From Semisulcospira habei (taxonomy: Eukaryota > Mollusca > Gastropoda > Semisulcospiridae), in the NCBI GenBank assembly GCA_036245525.1, contig BTPG01000008.1, forward strand, positions 29,703,034 through 29,767,033: a DNA stretch of 64,000 nt. Reading direction: 5' to 3'. A program made the translations under genes and the position numbers. This document shows positions 1 through 10,469 of the stretch, piece after piece; within the stretch, counting starts at the first letter, position 1; each line of letters starts with the position of its first letter. The notes under the pieces are model-generated. The model did not search any database and had not been told where the DNA came from. It saw only the letters and a list, made by a program, of their open reading frames with translations.

Positions 1-183
1 TCATGATTTTGAGGAAAAGCCTACGCATGTAAGGGTCCATGTGTAACACAGTGTACTTAATTTTATGTATAGACGACAACAGCATTCAAACTTGTGATTC
101 GCCATGGGATCTTACCTTTGTGTAAATGGTGTGTGTTCATGTGTTGCAAGGTAGGCATTATTTTTTTTTTGTTTTGTTTTTAC

Positions 184-357
184 ATGTATGTGTGAGTGTG
201 TATATATGTGTTTGTGTGTGTGTGTGTGTGTGTGTGCGTTAGTGTGTGTGTGTGTGTGTGTGTGTATGTATGCCTGTGTATATAACTTGTATGTCAATCT
301 AGCACTGCCCTTGAATTATCTTGATCTGCAACTGGCGTGTGTGTGTGTGTGTGTGGA
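184..357. repeat. TG/GT microsatellite tracts
   Basis: Imperfect (TG)n runs lie at about 184-275 and 336-354, separated by a short unique stretch. The cysteine/valine-rich and histidine/threonine-rich reading frames across them are translation artefacts of the dinucleotide repeat. The unique stretch around 295-330 contains a phrase (CACTGCCCTTGAATTATC) that recurs in the palindromic MITEs near 37.3-39.1 kb, so a MITE end may lie here. Confidence 0.9.
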
Positions 358-816
358 GTGTCAATCTTGTACTGTCTGTGTTGTACAAACATATTCAGGG
401 TGGCATAAAACGGCAGTCACCTTTCAGAAATTGTACTTGCAGTAAAATAATATTAAATAAGACCTGTTGGCCTGCTCGCTAGGAGAGAGCTAACAAACAA
501 AAGTAGACTAATACTTGTAAACACGGGTTATGCCTGGAGTCCAAGACTCTTGAGGATCTGACCTGTGTCCACTTATAAAAATCTAGGCTCGTGAGGATCA
601 TAGTCTCTGTAAAACCCCATATACTCCGATACAAGGCAGTCAGCTACTGAGGGTTTTAGTCTGTAATCGAATTATACTTCCTGGTCCAGTGTGTATTGTA
701 TTCAGAGCTTTAGGGTAAAGTTCATAAACATTATGGGTTCAGAGCTTTAGGGTAAAGTTCATAAACATTAAAACAAATTAACAGTACATGTTTAAGTGTT
801 GTCAGAGACAATAGTT
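358..816. other. no gene seen; short tandem duplication inside
   Basis: I see no coding pattern in this stretch. Its one structured part is the 33-bp direct duplication at 700-769, listed separately. Confidence 0.6.
700..769. repeat. two-unit direct tandem repeat
   Basis: The phrase TTCAGAGCTTTAGGGTAAAG followed by TTCATAAACATTA occurs twice back to back with a few spacer bases, with no mismatch I can see in the core. Such a perfect short duplication is most easily explained by recent replication slippage. No function is implied. Confidence 0.85.
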
Positions 817-1033
817 ATAGAGAGAGACAATAGGAGAGGACTAATGTATCAAATTTCAATAAGGCCACACTATTCATGGTCGCCACTTTTTCAAAAAACA
901 AAAGGGTGATTATGTGATAATAGAGAGGCCATGGTGCGTCACAGATTTTAATTTCAATAAAGGCGAGATTTATAGATCGGTGCGGCCTTATTGAAATTTG
1001 ATTCTTAGTCCTCTCCTATTGTCTCTCTCTCAC
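817..1033. repeat. fold-back (MITE-like) inverted repeat, about 215 bp
   Basis: Arms of about 48 bp at 820-868 and 984-1032 are inverted copies: each contains GAGAGAGACAATAGGAGAGG or its complement and runs into CAAATTTCAATAAGGCC or its complement. About 115 bp separate them, and a partial third copy of the inner arm (TTTCAATAAAGGC) lies near 952. This is the form of a non-coding fold-back or MITE-type DNA element. No transposase is present and the exact target duplication cannot be read. Confidence 0.6.
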
Positions 1034-1797
1034 CGAACTACAGGGGACCCAGGAATACTTGTCCAAACCCCACCAGTGACCAACAGTGACAACTATCCCA
1101 TCCTCCAAGAAGAAGTAGAGGCTGCCGTGAAGTCGCTGAAAAAAAGGAAGGCAGCAGCAGCAGACAACATCCCTGCAGAACTAGTCCAAGAAGAAGGAGA
1201 AGACATGATAAGCGCCTTACTATCTGCAATAAGATCTGGCAGTCAGGGGAATGGCCCACACCATGGACCCAATCACTTATAATAACTCCCGAAAAAAAGG
1301 AAACTTAAAAACAATGCCAGAATTATCACACGACGGTCTTATATGCCACCCAAGCAAATTCATGTTAAAGATCCTTCTGAAAAGGCTGAAGCCACAGGCA
1401 TAGGAAATCATAGCTGAGGAACAGGCAGGCTTCAGACCAGGGCGCAGCACAACTGAGCAGATCTTCAACCTGAGAGTTATATGTGAGAGGTACCTTCAGC
1501 ACCAGCAAGACCTTTATCATGTCTTTGTGGATTTTAAGAAGGCGTTTGACAGGGTGTGGAATGCAGCCCTTTGGTCCACCATGAAGCTGTACAACATCAA
1601 TGCCAACCTGATCAAAGTAATAGAAAACCTATACAACAAGGCCACTAGCGCAGTTCTGCTTCAACGGCAAAATAGGAAATTGGTTTAGGACAACAGTTGG
1701 AGTCAGACAAGGCTGCAGGGAATGGAGGGAGCTGGTTGCCAAGTCATCAGTGGTGCCCCAACGGTCGGCAAGACTACGGGATAGATAGATAGAAATA
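1034..1797 (+). pseudogene. decayed RTE-like LINE reverse transcriptase fragment
   Basis: The plus-strand frames carry reverse-transcriptase pieces: AVKSLKKRKAAAADNIPAEL (the region ahead of RT motif 1), EEQAGFRPGRSTTEQI, VFVDFKKAFDRVW (motif with catalytic Asp) and a truncated VRQG motif. The reading is broken by stops, for example within LKPQA-stop-EIIAEE near 1400, and by frameshifts. At about 1717 the sequence jumps from the VRQG motif straight to the element's C-terminal end (REWRELVAKS) and a (GATA)n tail at 1780-1795, so the catalytic FADD block has been deleted. The same family, in minus orientation, is the outer host of the nest at 26.7-37.2 kb. Confidence 0.8.
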
Positions 1798-2469
1798 TTC
1801 ATCGTGTTCTGTTCTCAAGTGCTTTATGAAGTCGCACAGGGAAAGGAAATAAGAACTAAACTAACAAGTCGACTGACGTTTCAGTCATGTCCAAAATAAA
1901 GCGTTAAGAATTTTTTGTACCTTACATGTAATTTGCGGCGTGACTATGAAACGCTTTAGTGCGTCACAAATTGGAACAAGACAACGCTATGCATGGGGCA
2001 CGCTTTCAGATACTCAGCCCGTGATTTATTAAGTCAACAAAATCAATGTGGGGGAAAAGAATTTCAATTATACCATGCAGTGGGCACACATGCTGCTCGA
2101 TGATATCATGCAAACTGTCGGGAATCGTGTACAACGTCCAACTCTACGCTTTTTGAGCCAGCTCATTGAGCTTTCATTACAATGGATCGAACTTTATCCA
2201 GAATTCTCCTGCCTTTGAGTACTGTTCGAATGATCTATATAGTTTTGCTGCTCTTTGTGAGGACTGTGATAAACGCATCACCATCTGGATCAGTTTCAGG
2301 TATATTTTTTGCCCATAAAGTGACGATAGTTGCCATATTTTCATTCTGTTGGTTTCCCTCTGATATTCCTGTCAAAATCAAAACCATTTTGAAAGTTGTT
2401 TGATAGGCTACTTTTGTATCATCTAGCATTGTCTACAAGTGGGTTGGGCAGTTCAAAAATGAAAGAGAA
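1798..2469. other. no gene identified
   Basis: There is no recognised feature here. A 73-codon plus-strand frame at 2182-2403 starts with a hydrophobic stretch resembling a signal peptide and meets a possible splice donor near 2299, but no supporting downstream exon is visible, so I do not call it a gene. Confidence 0.5.
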
Positions 2470-2750
2470 CATTTGTAAATTCAGATTACAGGTCAATTTG
2501 CAAGCCTTGCTCTTTTTTTACATAAAGGAAAAGATCGACATTATTTTGAACAATATTTGTAACTTCCCATCTTTATTTCTGAGTAGTGCCAAAGGATAGA
2601 ATTTGTAAATTCGGATTACAGGTCATTTTTGTCAAGTGTTAAGCGGGACCTGCAAGCCTTGCCTCTTTGTTTACACAAAGGGAAAGATAGACATTATTTT
2701 AAACAATACTTGTAATTCCCGTCTTTATTTCTGAGTAGTTCCAAAGGATA
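2470..2750. repeat. diverged direct duplication, ~130-150 bp units
   Basis: The unit at about 2470-2599 (from TTTGTAAATTC through GACATTATTTTGAACAAT to TTCTGAGTAGTGCCAAAGG) is repeated at about 2603-2750 with substitutions and about 20 extra bases in the middle (GTTAAGCGGGACC). It is an old local tandem duplication. No coding role is evident. Confidence 0.75.
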
Positions 2751-2859
2751 GTGTGCGATGCCCCCTGGCCTCCGAACATTCTCTGCAAAGGATACTCCAT
2801 TTCTCGACAGAGGCTCAGAAGAAACAGAAAGTGGATCTCAGAGCAACTATTGAAAATGT

Positions 2860-4409
2860 TTAGGACAAGTGGCCCCCATAGGACAAAGTGACTGGCTGCA
2901 CACAAGAACAGTTGGTACAATGCCCGTCGCATTCACGGTCGTGCCATGTTTCCACAATGTCTATATCCTTTGGGACACCTTTTACTGAAACGGGCAAAGT
3001 GCATAACTGGGATGATCTGGACTCTCCTCTGCCTGTGTCAGAATGAAAGGTTAGCCGCACCAGGTTGTCCAGACAGACAACAAGAAAACAATCTCGAAGA
3101 CTAACTGACCGCTGCACACGTCCACCCACTGAACAGTACTCCAATCTGAAGCGTCTTTTGAAGGCGTTGAGGTAGCAGTTGTTGAATGATGCTTCATTTT
3201 TAAGGCGACGTTCGGCTTCACACAATCTTACTGTCAACCCGGCTTGTCAGTCCAGTGATCGCGAAGACTGTCCTAACACTGTGGTAGCTGTACGAAAGGT
3301 AGTCAGTACAGAGACCCTGCAGTACGCCGGCCTGCATAGTGTATATCATGTGTTCCGAGCAGTGTGTGAAATGTTTGGTACAAACGTTTCAATCACTTCA
3401 TAATGTAAGAATCTGCATTGACGGCTTTCGAAATGTACCTCTTGTTTAAAAATGATTCAAAGAAAAGCTGGACTTCCAGAGGAACATTGTGAAACCACTC
3501 TGTGACCACGTCTAGCTCTTTCCAATGCAGCGGGTCATTTGCACTGGCTGCATGACTGCATGACTGCATGCTGCACATGGCAACTCGTCACCAGTGCTGA
3601 CTCCAGAGCCATTATGATTTTGGCAATATGCAGACTGCGAGAGACTTTCTTCAGCTGGATGATGATCATCCAACCTAAGAACTTCTCTCTCTCTCTCTGT
3701 GCACATGCAGGGTTTTAGATCGAAGCCTCCCGAGACTGAGAAATGTCATCTTGTAATCGCAGAGTGTTATCGTCCGCATACGCTTTTAGATGTACCACTT
3801 TCGAACACGTGTATTTCATGGCAAAAGTCCAAATGGCGCTGCTGAACTTCTGTTCTGACGAGCAGCAGAACATCATTCAAGAAGGTTGGGTCTGTACTGA
3901 CGACTTCTCTGGAAAATTCAATGAAAACATGAACTCCCTTTTCATTACCGCAGTGAGTAATGGCACAATCGCCGCAATATAGCTGTGGTTTATCTGCCTA
4001 GTGTATCGGGCAAGTTTTTCAAAATGTCCCTTTGAATAATGTCAGGATAATGAATACATCTTGCATAAAGCTCGATGCCTTCCCGTAGGTTTCCAAATGC
4101 TTGCCCGTTTTTCTCTGCTGAAACTGTTTCAGCGCACAGCTGATTGATCTTTCAGTTTCTCGCACACAGTTACACACTTACTCAAGAAAAAAATCTTCTT
4201 GTCCAAAAGCCTTTCATATGCAAACTCTCAACAATCTGGAAATTCAAGCTGAAAATGCCACTCGAACAGTTTGATTTTCTCCCAGGATGTTTGTTATGAT
4301 CTGTTCTGTACTGGCTGTACAGAGGTTTCAGATGAGTCTCAGCGGTTGATGAATATTTAAAAAAGAATGTATCAATCTCTCTAATATGAATATTAGCCCT
4401 GGCAACATT
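2860..4409 (-). other. unassigned minus-strand stretch with coding-like fragments
   Basis: Several minus-strand frames look more protein-like than chance. The frame at 2860-3237 is 125 codons with a Cys-rich end (CDGHCTNCSC). The frame at 3393-3578 includes PLHWKELDVVTEWFHNVPLE. The frame complementary to 3743-3982 also reads well apart from one stop. A similar fragment resumes at 10487-10681, across the inserted I LINE at 4424-10455. I recognise no family. It could be a decayed transposon protein or host gene exons. Confidence 0.3.
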
Positions 4410-4645
4410 TTGATAAAGTTCAGTTAGTTAGTTAGTTATTTGGGTTTAACGCCGAGCAGGCGACTAAGGCCATCTCACGGCGGGATGGGTAAAAATCTGG
4501 TCAGCCAGACTAAAAGTAAGGTCTTAAGACAAGATGTAAATATAGATTAAAAATCTCAGGCTAAAATGTCGCACATGTCTGGAAAAGAAACGTCTACAGA
4601 CTCTCAAAAAGGGCAAATAAAAAAATTCACATAGTCTATGAATGC

Positions 4646-7600
4646 TCAGATCTTGTTAAAAATATTGCATTCTCTCAAAAAATTGAAGATTTTGTCCGGG
4701 GGAACATCCCGGAACAAAACCTTCAAGGAGTCTGCTGTGAAGTGTTTATATCTGGTGTCAATTAGGTCAGCACAATACAGCAAAAAGTGTCGAACAGAAA
4801 ACTGCTCATCACAGGCAAAACACCATGGACGCTCATCCTGTTTAAGTAAGTAAGAGTGCGTAACATATGTGTGCCCGATGTGGAGCCGAGCAAGGACAGT
4901 CTCCTCACGGCGGCTGCCGCAGCGGAAAGGTAGACTGTCAGACAACTTAGGAAGAGCTTCATGAAGCTTGTTCCCTTCCTCTTTGTCCCACTCGGACTGC
5001 CACTCGCGGGCTATGTACGCACTAATAACAGGTTTAAAATCACTATAGACAGTCTGTGTGTCAGGGACAGGGTCACTGCGGGCACTGTTGGCAGCAGAAT
5101 CTGCGATTCTGTTGCCTTCGATGCCCACATGGCCTGGGACCCAAATAAAAATGATGTCATAATATTCCTTCATCAAGTCCGCGTAGAGCTCTCTAATCTG
5201 CACCAGCAGTGGATGGTCTGTTCCCGCGCCCTGAAGGGCCTGCAGGGCAGAAAGAGAGTCAGACAGAATCAGGAAGTTCCTTTCCCGAGACTGATAGGCA
5301 TGCTTGAGTGCTAGCAGAATGGCCTGCAGTTCTGCACTAAATACAGAGGAATGGTCAGGGAGACGGAGCTTAAATGGGCGTCTAGGATGGCGAGAGGACA
5401 CTGCAGCCGCAGCCACTCTTCCATCCTCAGACTTGGACCCATCCGTATAAAGACGACAATAGCCAGGAAAAATTGAAAGGAGTTCATTGAGGCTCTGTTG
5501 GTATATGGCTGGTGGAGTACAATCCTTCTTGTGGGCAGTCAAGTCCAGCAAGATGTCAGGAACTGGTAGTAGCCAGGGTGGAGTGACGTGTTGCAGAGAT
5601 TCCGAAACTTTGTCCAGGTCCACTCCGGCCGCCTGCAGATGAGGTCTGACACGGAAGGAAAGTGGACGGACAGCTCCCGGATGGGCATCGTAAATCTCTG
5701 CAAACGACGGGTTAAAAACACAATCATAGGCAGGATTTTCTGGATGGGCCTTCAGCTTCAGAACGTAGCTGAGCATGAGGCGGATGCGGCGGAGCCTGAG
5801 AGAAGGCTCCCCTGCCTCTGCATACAGACTAGGAACTGGAGATGTCCTGAAGGCTCCCAGACATATGCGCAGACCTTGATGGTGAATTGTGTTCAGACGC
5901 TGCAGAACAGACTTGGAAGCCGAGCCATATACCACAGAGCCGTAATCCAGTTTGGACCGAACAAGGGCCCGGTACAGTCGAAGTAAGACGATGCGGTCTG
6001 CACCCCAGTCAGTACGACCAACGACACGAAGAATGTCGAGGGCCTTCCGACAAGAGGTTCTAAGGTAGTTAACATGGTTGCAGAAGGTCAATCTTTTGTC
6101 AAAGATGACCCCCAAAAACTTAGCCTCTTCAGCCACCTTAATTGGCACTCCAGCAATGCTCAGGCTAGGTTCTGGAAAAAATTTCGTCTGGTTAGTAAAA
6201 TGCACACAGACTGTCTTGGAGGGCGAGAATCTGAATCCATTGAGAGACACCCACCCCTGGATGCGATCAACGCACAGCTGCAAGCGCCTCTCAAGGGACG
6301 CAAGTCCTCGACCTCGTGCACACAAAGCAAAGTCGTCCACAAACAAAGAGCATTCAGAATCATCCTTGACGGCCTTTACAATGTTATTTATTTTAATGCT
6401 AAATAAAACAGGAGATAGAATACTGCCCTGCGGGACACCCATCTCTTGTTCAAAGGAGTCGGAGAGGGTGGAGCCCACACGGACATGGAACGACCTGTTG
6501 GACAAAAAATTGTGAATAAAAACGGGCAGATGCCCTTTAAAACCCATGTCCGACAAATCAGACATTATACCATGCTTCCAGGTAGTGTCATATGCCTTTT
6601 CAAGATCAAAGAAAATTGCATAGACATGCTGCTTGTTAACAAAAGCATCTCGGATAAAAGACTCAAAGCGGACTAGATGGTCAGTTGTACTACGGAAGCG
6701 CCGGAAACCGCACTGGAGGTCTGTGATGAGACCCTGTGACTCAAGATGCCACACCAGTCGGGCGTTGACCAAGCGTTCCATAGTTTTACATAAACATGAT
6801 GTCAAAGCTATTGGCCGGTAGTTGCCCGGGTCGGAAGGATCCTTACCCGGCTTGGGAATTGGCACAACCACAGCCTGGCGCCAAGATGGCGGAAAATGAC
6901 CGGTTATCCAGATATGGTTAAAGGCCTTGAGAAGTACAAGGAGTGAATCCTCAGGCAGATGTGTTATGAGCTGATAATGGATGGTATCTAATCCAGCAGC
7001 AGAGTCAGTACATTTCTGCATGGCTTGCTGCAATTCTGAAAACGTAAAAGGGGCATTATAGTCTTCCAAGTTATCCGATATAAAATCACAAGCACAAGAT
7101 TCTCGCTTCTCCTTCTCTCTCTGGAAGAAAGGTGAATAATGCTCTGTTGAAGAATTATGGGCAATGGTGGAGGCAAGCAAATTGGCCACAGCCTTTTTAT
7201 CTGTGACCAAACTGGCACCATCTCTAAGATGGCCGACAGAAGCCGAGCCACCCCTGCCCCTAATTCTTCGAACAGCCTTCCAGACTTTTTGGGACAGAGT
7301 CCTAGAAGATAAAGATGAGACGAAGCGTCTCCAGGAAGCACGGCGTTCACGTTTAAAAATATAACGGGCTTTCGCCCGCTGTCTTTTAAAGGTTAAAATA
7401 TTTGCTTGCGATGGATTACGAAATGCACGTCGCTGAGCAGATTTGCGCATTGTTTGGGCCTTGCGGCACTCTTCATTGAACCATGGTACTCTCGGCTTCC
7501 GAGGGAGTGATGTGGAAGTTCTAGGGATGGTTTCACCTGCAACCTCCAACAAAATAGAAGTAAAACAAGAAACAGGTTCTTCAGCTGACATGATCACCTC

Positions 7601-8338
7601 CTCTGTAAGACGAGACTGACAGAGAGAGGCAAACAGAGACCAGTTAGCTTTCTTGAGATTCCAGCGCCCCACCGGCGAATCCTCCTCACAGCTGACCGAT
7701 GACAGGACTACTGGGAAGTGGTCACTACCACACAGGTCGTCGTGAACCTTCCAGTCAAAGTCCAGCATGAGAGAAGGATCACACACAGTGAGGTCTAGAA
7801 CAGAACTAGATCCGGAACCTGAGTTAGAGTATGTAGGTGAGCCATTGTTAAAGACACATAGGTTAAGTTGAGAAAAAACATCTTCTAACATCTGACCTCT
7901 GCCATCATAGTGGTCACTACCCCAAAGGTGAGCATGACCGTTAAAATCCCCCATGAGAATAAAGGGAGGGGGCAGTTGATCTACTAAGTGAAAAATATCA
8001 TTGCTACAGACCCGCAGTGATGGTGGCAGGTAAATACTGCATATGGTTATGGTCTTTTTTAAGGTAACCCGAGCAGCGACAGCCTGAAGACAGGTGTCGA
8101 TGCTAACGGGGCTACATAAAATTTGGCTACTAATGAGAAGAGCCGCTCCACCCGAGCGCCTCTCCGAATCAGAGCCTTTATGTATAACATTAAAACCATT
8201 AAAAGACACAGGGTCAGAAGTCTTCAGGTAAGTCTCCTGAAGAGATATGACTGAGGGGTTATAGAACTTGACTAAAAGACGTAATTCCTCAAAGTTAGCT
8301 CGAAAACCACGACAATTCCACTGAAGCAAAGAGTCCAT
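4646..8338 (-). CDS. LINE ORF2: endonuclease, reverse transcriptase, RNase H
   Basis: This 1230-aa protein copies the element RNA into nicked chromosomal DNA (target-primed reverse transcription). An APE-type endonuclease spans residues ~1-230 (QWNCRGFR, LQETYLK, MGDFNGH, GSDHFP). The RT spans ~450-780, with FFDLEKAYDTTW, MGVPQGSILSPVLF and FVDDFAL, a variant of the usual YADD box. An RNase H domain at ~960-1090 shows LYTDGSK, FSAELQAI, LILSDSLSAL and WVPGHVGIEGN, supplying the D-E-D-D carboxylates. A Cys/His tail (CFACDEQFSVRHFLLYC) follows. The ATG is two bases past the ORF1 stop, which suggests stop-restart translation. No stop or frameshift is seen. Confidence 0.95.
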   Translation of the reverse strand: MDSLLQWNCRGFRANFEELRLLVKFYNPSVISLQETYLKTSDPVSFNGFNVIHKGSDSERRSGGAALLISSQILCSPVSIDTCLQAVAARVTLKKTITICSIYLPPSLRVCSNDIFHLVDQLPPPFILMGDFNGHAHLWGSDHYDGRGQMLEDVFSQLNLCVFNNGSPTYSNSGSGSSSVLDLTVCDPSLMLDFDWKVHDDLCGSDHFPVVLSSVSCEEDSPVGRWNLKKANWSLFASLCQSRLTEEVIMSAEEPVSCFTSILLEVAGETIPRTSTSLPRKPRVPWFNEECRKAQTMRKSAQRRAFRNPSQANILTFKRQRAKARYIFKRERRASWRRFVSSLSSRTLSQKVWKAVRRIRGRGGSASVGHLRDGASLVTDKKAVANLLASTIAHNSSTEHYSPFFQREKEKRESCACDFISDNLEDYNAPFTFSELQQAMQKCTDSAAGLDTIHYQLITHLPEDSLLVLLKAFNHIWITGHFPPSWRQAVVVPIPKPGKDPSDPGNYRPIALTSCLCKTMERLVNARLVWHLESQGLITDLQCGFRRFRSTTDHLVRFESFIRDAFVNKQHVYAIFFDLEKAYDTTWKHGIMSDLSDMGFKGHLPVFIHNFLSNRSFHVRVGSTLSDSFEQEMGVPQGSILSPVLFSIKINNIVKAVKDDSECSLFVDDFALCARGRGLASLERRLQLCVDRIQGWVSLNGFRFSPSKTVCVHFTNQTKFFPEPSLSIAGVPIKVAEEAKFLGVIFDKRLTFCNHVNYLRTSCRKALDILRVVGRTDWGADRIVLLRLYRALVRSKLDYGSVVYGSASKSVLQRLNTIHHQGLRICLGAFRTSPVPSLYAEAGEPSLRLRRIRLMLSYVLKLKAHPENPAYDCVFNPSFAEIYDAHPGAVRPLSFRVRPHLQAAGVDLDKVSESLQHVTPPWLLPVPDILLDLTAHKKDCTPPAIYQQSLNELLSIFPGYCRLYTDGSKSEDGRVAAAAVSSRHPRRPFKLRLPDHSSVFSAELQAILLALKHAYQSRERNFLILSDSLSALQALQGAGTDHPLLVQIRELYADLMKEYYDIIFIWVPGHVGIEGNRIADSAANSARSDPVPDTQTVYSDFKPVISAYIAREWQSEWDKEEGNKLHEALPKLSDSLPFRCGSRREETVLARLHIGHTYVTHSYLLKQDERPWCFACDEQFSVRHFLLYCADLIDTRYKHFTADSLKVLFRDVPPDKIFNFLRECNIFNKI

Positions 8339-8340
8339 GA

Positions 8341-9780
8341 TTAAGTCTGATCTGGGGGTAAGGAGTTTTTCCCCCCTTTTTCCTTTACCTTGGAAGGAGT
8401 TGAAGAAACAGAGGGGGGCCGGCTCCCGGGCCTCCTTTGGTTCTTCGGAGAGGAAGGGGGTGGAGCTGCCGCAGCATCAGCAACAACAACTTCCACTCCC
8501 TCCATCCGCTCCTCCAGTGCAGCATATTTGTTTTGAAGGGGCACATCTGTGTTCCCCTTCTGGGCCCGTGCGCACAGCGGTCCCATAGATTTCTTAGACT
8601 TCTGGTCCTGGGCAGCGTTCCTGCCGCTAGAGTTAGCGGCCTTAGAAGGCTGACCAGAGCCAGAAGCCTTTGGAGTTGACTGACTAACAGGTTTGGGTGG
8701 GGGCTGAGGCTTAGGGGCAACAGAAGGCGGCACAACCGGACCGGCAGTGTCCGCCTTCTGCGTTCCCTGGCTCCTTGTCACCACCGGAGGAGGGTTACTC
8801 TCCAGGGGCGAGATGAGCCGAGGCTCCGCCCCCAACCAAGAAGTTGGGGTCTGACATGAAAAGTCTTTGGTGGGGCGCTTGCCTGCCACCGCTGCACTAA
8901 AAGTATACACTGAGGTGTTAGAGGTTGGGGCAGCCGCAGCTGCACCAGGGCCTTCAACCAGTTTTTTGGCATCCAGAAAGGACAGCCCCTTCTCCACACG
9001 CACCTGCTGAATCTTGCACTCGGATATCCAACGAGGGCATTTCTTATCCGAAGCCATATGCGCCCCCTGGCAATTCACACACAGGGGGGTGGCTGTGCAG
9101 GACTCAGCAGAGTGTCCGGGCCTAGTGCAACGGGCGCATGAAGCCTCTGCCTGACGGCATGTCTTCTGCCCATGGCCATACTTTTGGCACTTAAAGCACC
9201 GGAGGGGAAGAGGGACGTACTTTTTCACTCTCAGGGAGTAGTAACCTCCCCAGATGGTAGTAGGAGGGGTGGGGGTGCCAAACGTCAGGATGATGGTAGG
9301 GAGACGGATCTCCCCACCACCTCGCTTGGAAGCGAAGCGCCTGACGCAAGTCACCCCCTGAGACTTAAGGTTCCTTACAAGTTCATCTTCTGACAGTTCT
9401 GCCAAAGCTTGATCTTTGATTACGCCTCTTGACGAATTCATAGTTTTGTGGGGTGTGACTTCCACAGGAGTGTCTCCGATGGAAGAGAGCCCCAGTAGCC
9501 CGCTGGAGTGTGCCCGAGTACGGCACTCCACCAGCAAGTCACCAGACCTGAGGCGCTGGGCGTCAGGCCTGCCAACACGGCTCCTGAGGGTCTCCCCCAC
9601 CAGAAAAGGATGCAGCTTGGTAACTGGTTTCTCCTTCACCTTGCTATGGACAATGAGGAAGCGAGGCCATACGGCCGACGCCTGAGGCGTCGCTTCCTCA
9701 CAGTCTGAATCACTGTCATGTGCAATGTCGGTGTCTATGCGCCGTTTCTGTGCTAGTTTTGGTTTTTTGGTTTTATCCAT
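8341..9780 (-). CDS. LINE ORF1: Gag-like nucleic-acid-binding protein
   Basis: This 479-aa protein is expected to coat the element RNA and form the retrotransposition particle. Three zinc knuckles lie at residues ~195-250: CFKCQKYGHGQKTC, CARCTRPGHSAESC and CVNCQGAHMASDKKC, the last an atypical spacing. A Pro/Ser-rich, probably disordered C-terminal third follows. The N terminus is basic and acidic without a recognised fold. The ORF is open from its ATG to a TAA that lies two bases before the ORF2 start, and copy B retains the same length. Confidence 0.9.
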   Translation of the reverse strand: MDKTKKPKLAQKRRIDTDIAHDSDSDCEEATPQASAVWPRFLIVHSKVKEKPVTKLHPFLVGETLRSRVGRPDAQRLRSGDLLVECRTRAHSSGLLGLSSIGDTPVEVTPHKTMNSSRGVIKDQALAELSEDELVRNLKSQGVTCVRRFASKRGGGEIRLPTIILTFGTPTPPTTIWGGYYSLRVKKYVPLPLRCFKCQKYGHGQKTCRQAEASCARCTRPGHSAESCTATPLCVNCQGAHMASDKKCPRWISECKIQQVRVEKGLSFLDAKKLVEGPGAAAAAPTSNTSVYTFSAAVAGKRPTKDFSCQTPTSWLGAEPRLISPLESNPPPVVTRSQGTQKADTAGPVVPPSVAPKPQPPPKPVSQSTPKASGSGQPSKAANSSGRNAAQDQKSKKSMGPLCARAQKGNTDVPLQNKYAALEERMEGVEVVVADAAAAPPPSSPKNQRRPGSRPPSVSSTPSKVKEKGGKNSLPPDQT

Positions 9781-10455
9781 ATTATATTAGTAGAGATATT
9801 CATCCCCCGGGGGTCCCCGCCCGCCACCGAGCCCAACAAGGGAAAGTGCAACTGTCGGCGGGTCTCCAGCCGACGCACAATGGAGACTGCCCGAAAGATA
9901 TACTCAAGGGGGTAAGCCCGATTGAACCGTTTGAGCCACCGCCTTCTATCACACCGTTGAATGCAGGGGAATACTGGCGTAAGGCACCTAATCAGCAGCA
10001 GAAGCTATAGCATGGTGCTCCGTATAGCAACCCGCATGTCAACAGTGGGATAGGGCTCAACGTGACAAGAGCCGATTGACTAGGCCGGTACGACTAGCCT
10101 CCCGTTTAGGTAGAAGTCAAGGCCGAAGTGGAGTGTTGGCACCAGTGAGCCGCAGCCCAAAGGGAACCTCAGCCACCAGGATCCTCTTCTCCCCCGACAC
10201 GGGTCTCCAAGCACGGCAAACACTTGGGATCCAAAGGACCAAAAAGTCACGAGTATTTTTAAGGACCAATCCAACATGGTACGACCTAGGTTAGCACAGC
10301 TCCTTAAAAACCGGACCAGTGAAAAGGCTGAACAACATATCTGCTGACATCAAGTCCTAATCCTGGACAAAGATGGCACCCGTCCGCTAGCCCACTCAGT
10401 CAGGGACTGAGCGGACTACCCACCTACGCCACGTGGAGGCCGGTGCCGGGTAGGC
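9781..10455 (-). promoter_or_regulatory. I LINE 5' UTR with presumed internal promoter
   Basis: The 675 bp between the element's right end and ORF1 are GC-rich and non-coding on the sense strand. The same segment is present at 33546-34220 in copy B and absent from the truncated copy C. LINEs that stay autonomous must carry a promoter downstream of their own 5' end, so it is expected here. No TATA box is evident and I did not resolve an initiator. Confidence 0.55.
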
Positions 10456-10469
10456 TTGATAAAGTTCAG

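Larger units (their letters stand above)
4424..10455 (-). mobile_element. full-length I-clade LINE with RNase H, copy A (6032 bp)
   Basis: This complete non-LTR retrotransposon reads on the minus strand, from a 5' UTR at the right end through ORF1 and ORF2 to a (TAAC)n tail at the left end. A 14-bp target-site duplication, TTGATAAAGTTCAG, flanks it at 4410-4423 and 10456-10469. Copy B at 28189-34220 has exactly the same length, which fixes both ends. Clade assignment rests on APE-type endonuclease plus RT plus RNase H in ORF2 and CCHC knuckles in ORF1 (I, Nimb or a close relative). Both ORFs are open, so this copy may be autonomous and recently active. Confidence 0.93.

Noticed and set aside
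112..445. His/Thr-rich and Cys/Val-rich frames near the left edge
   Set aside because: TG microsatellite artefacts.
2182..2403. Signal-peptide-like exon with a possible splice donor near 2299
   Set aside because: No acceptor, downstream exon or conserved domain could be linked to it.
6078..6515. Plus-strand frames of 100-145 codons antisense to LINE ORF2, seen again at 29843-30280 and 54507-54944
   Set aside because: They recur only because the LINE copies are nearly the same. The minus strand holds the clear endonuclease-RT-RNase H protein.
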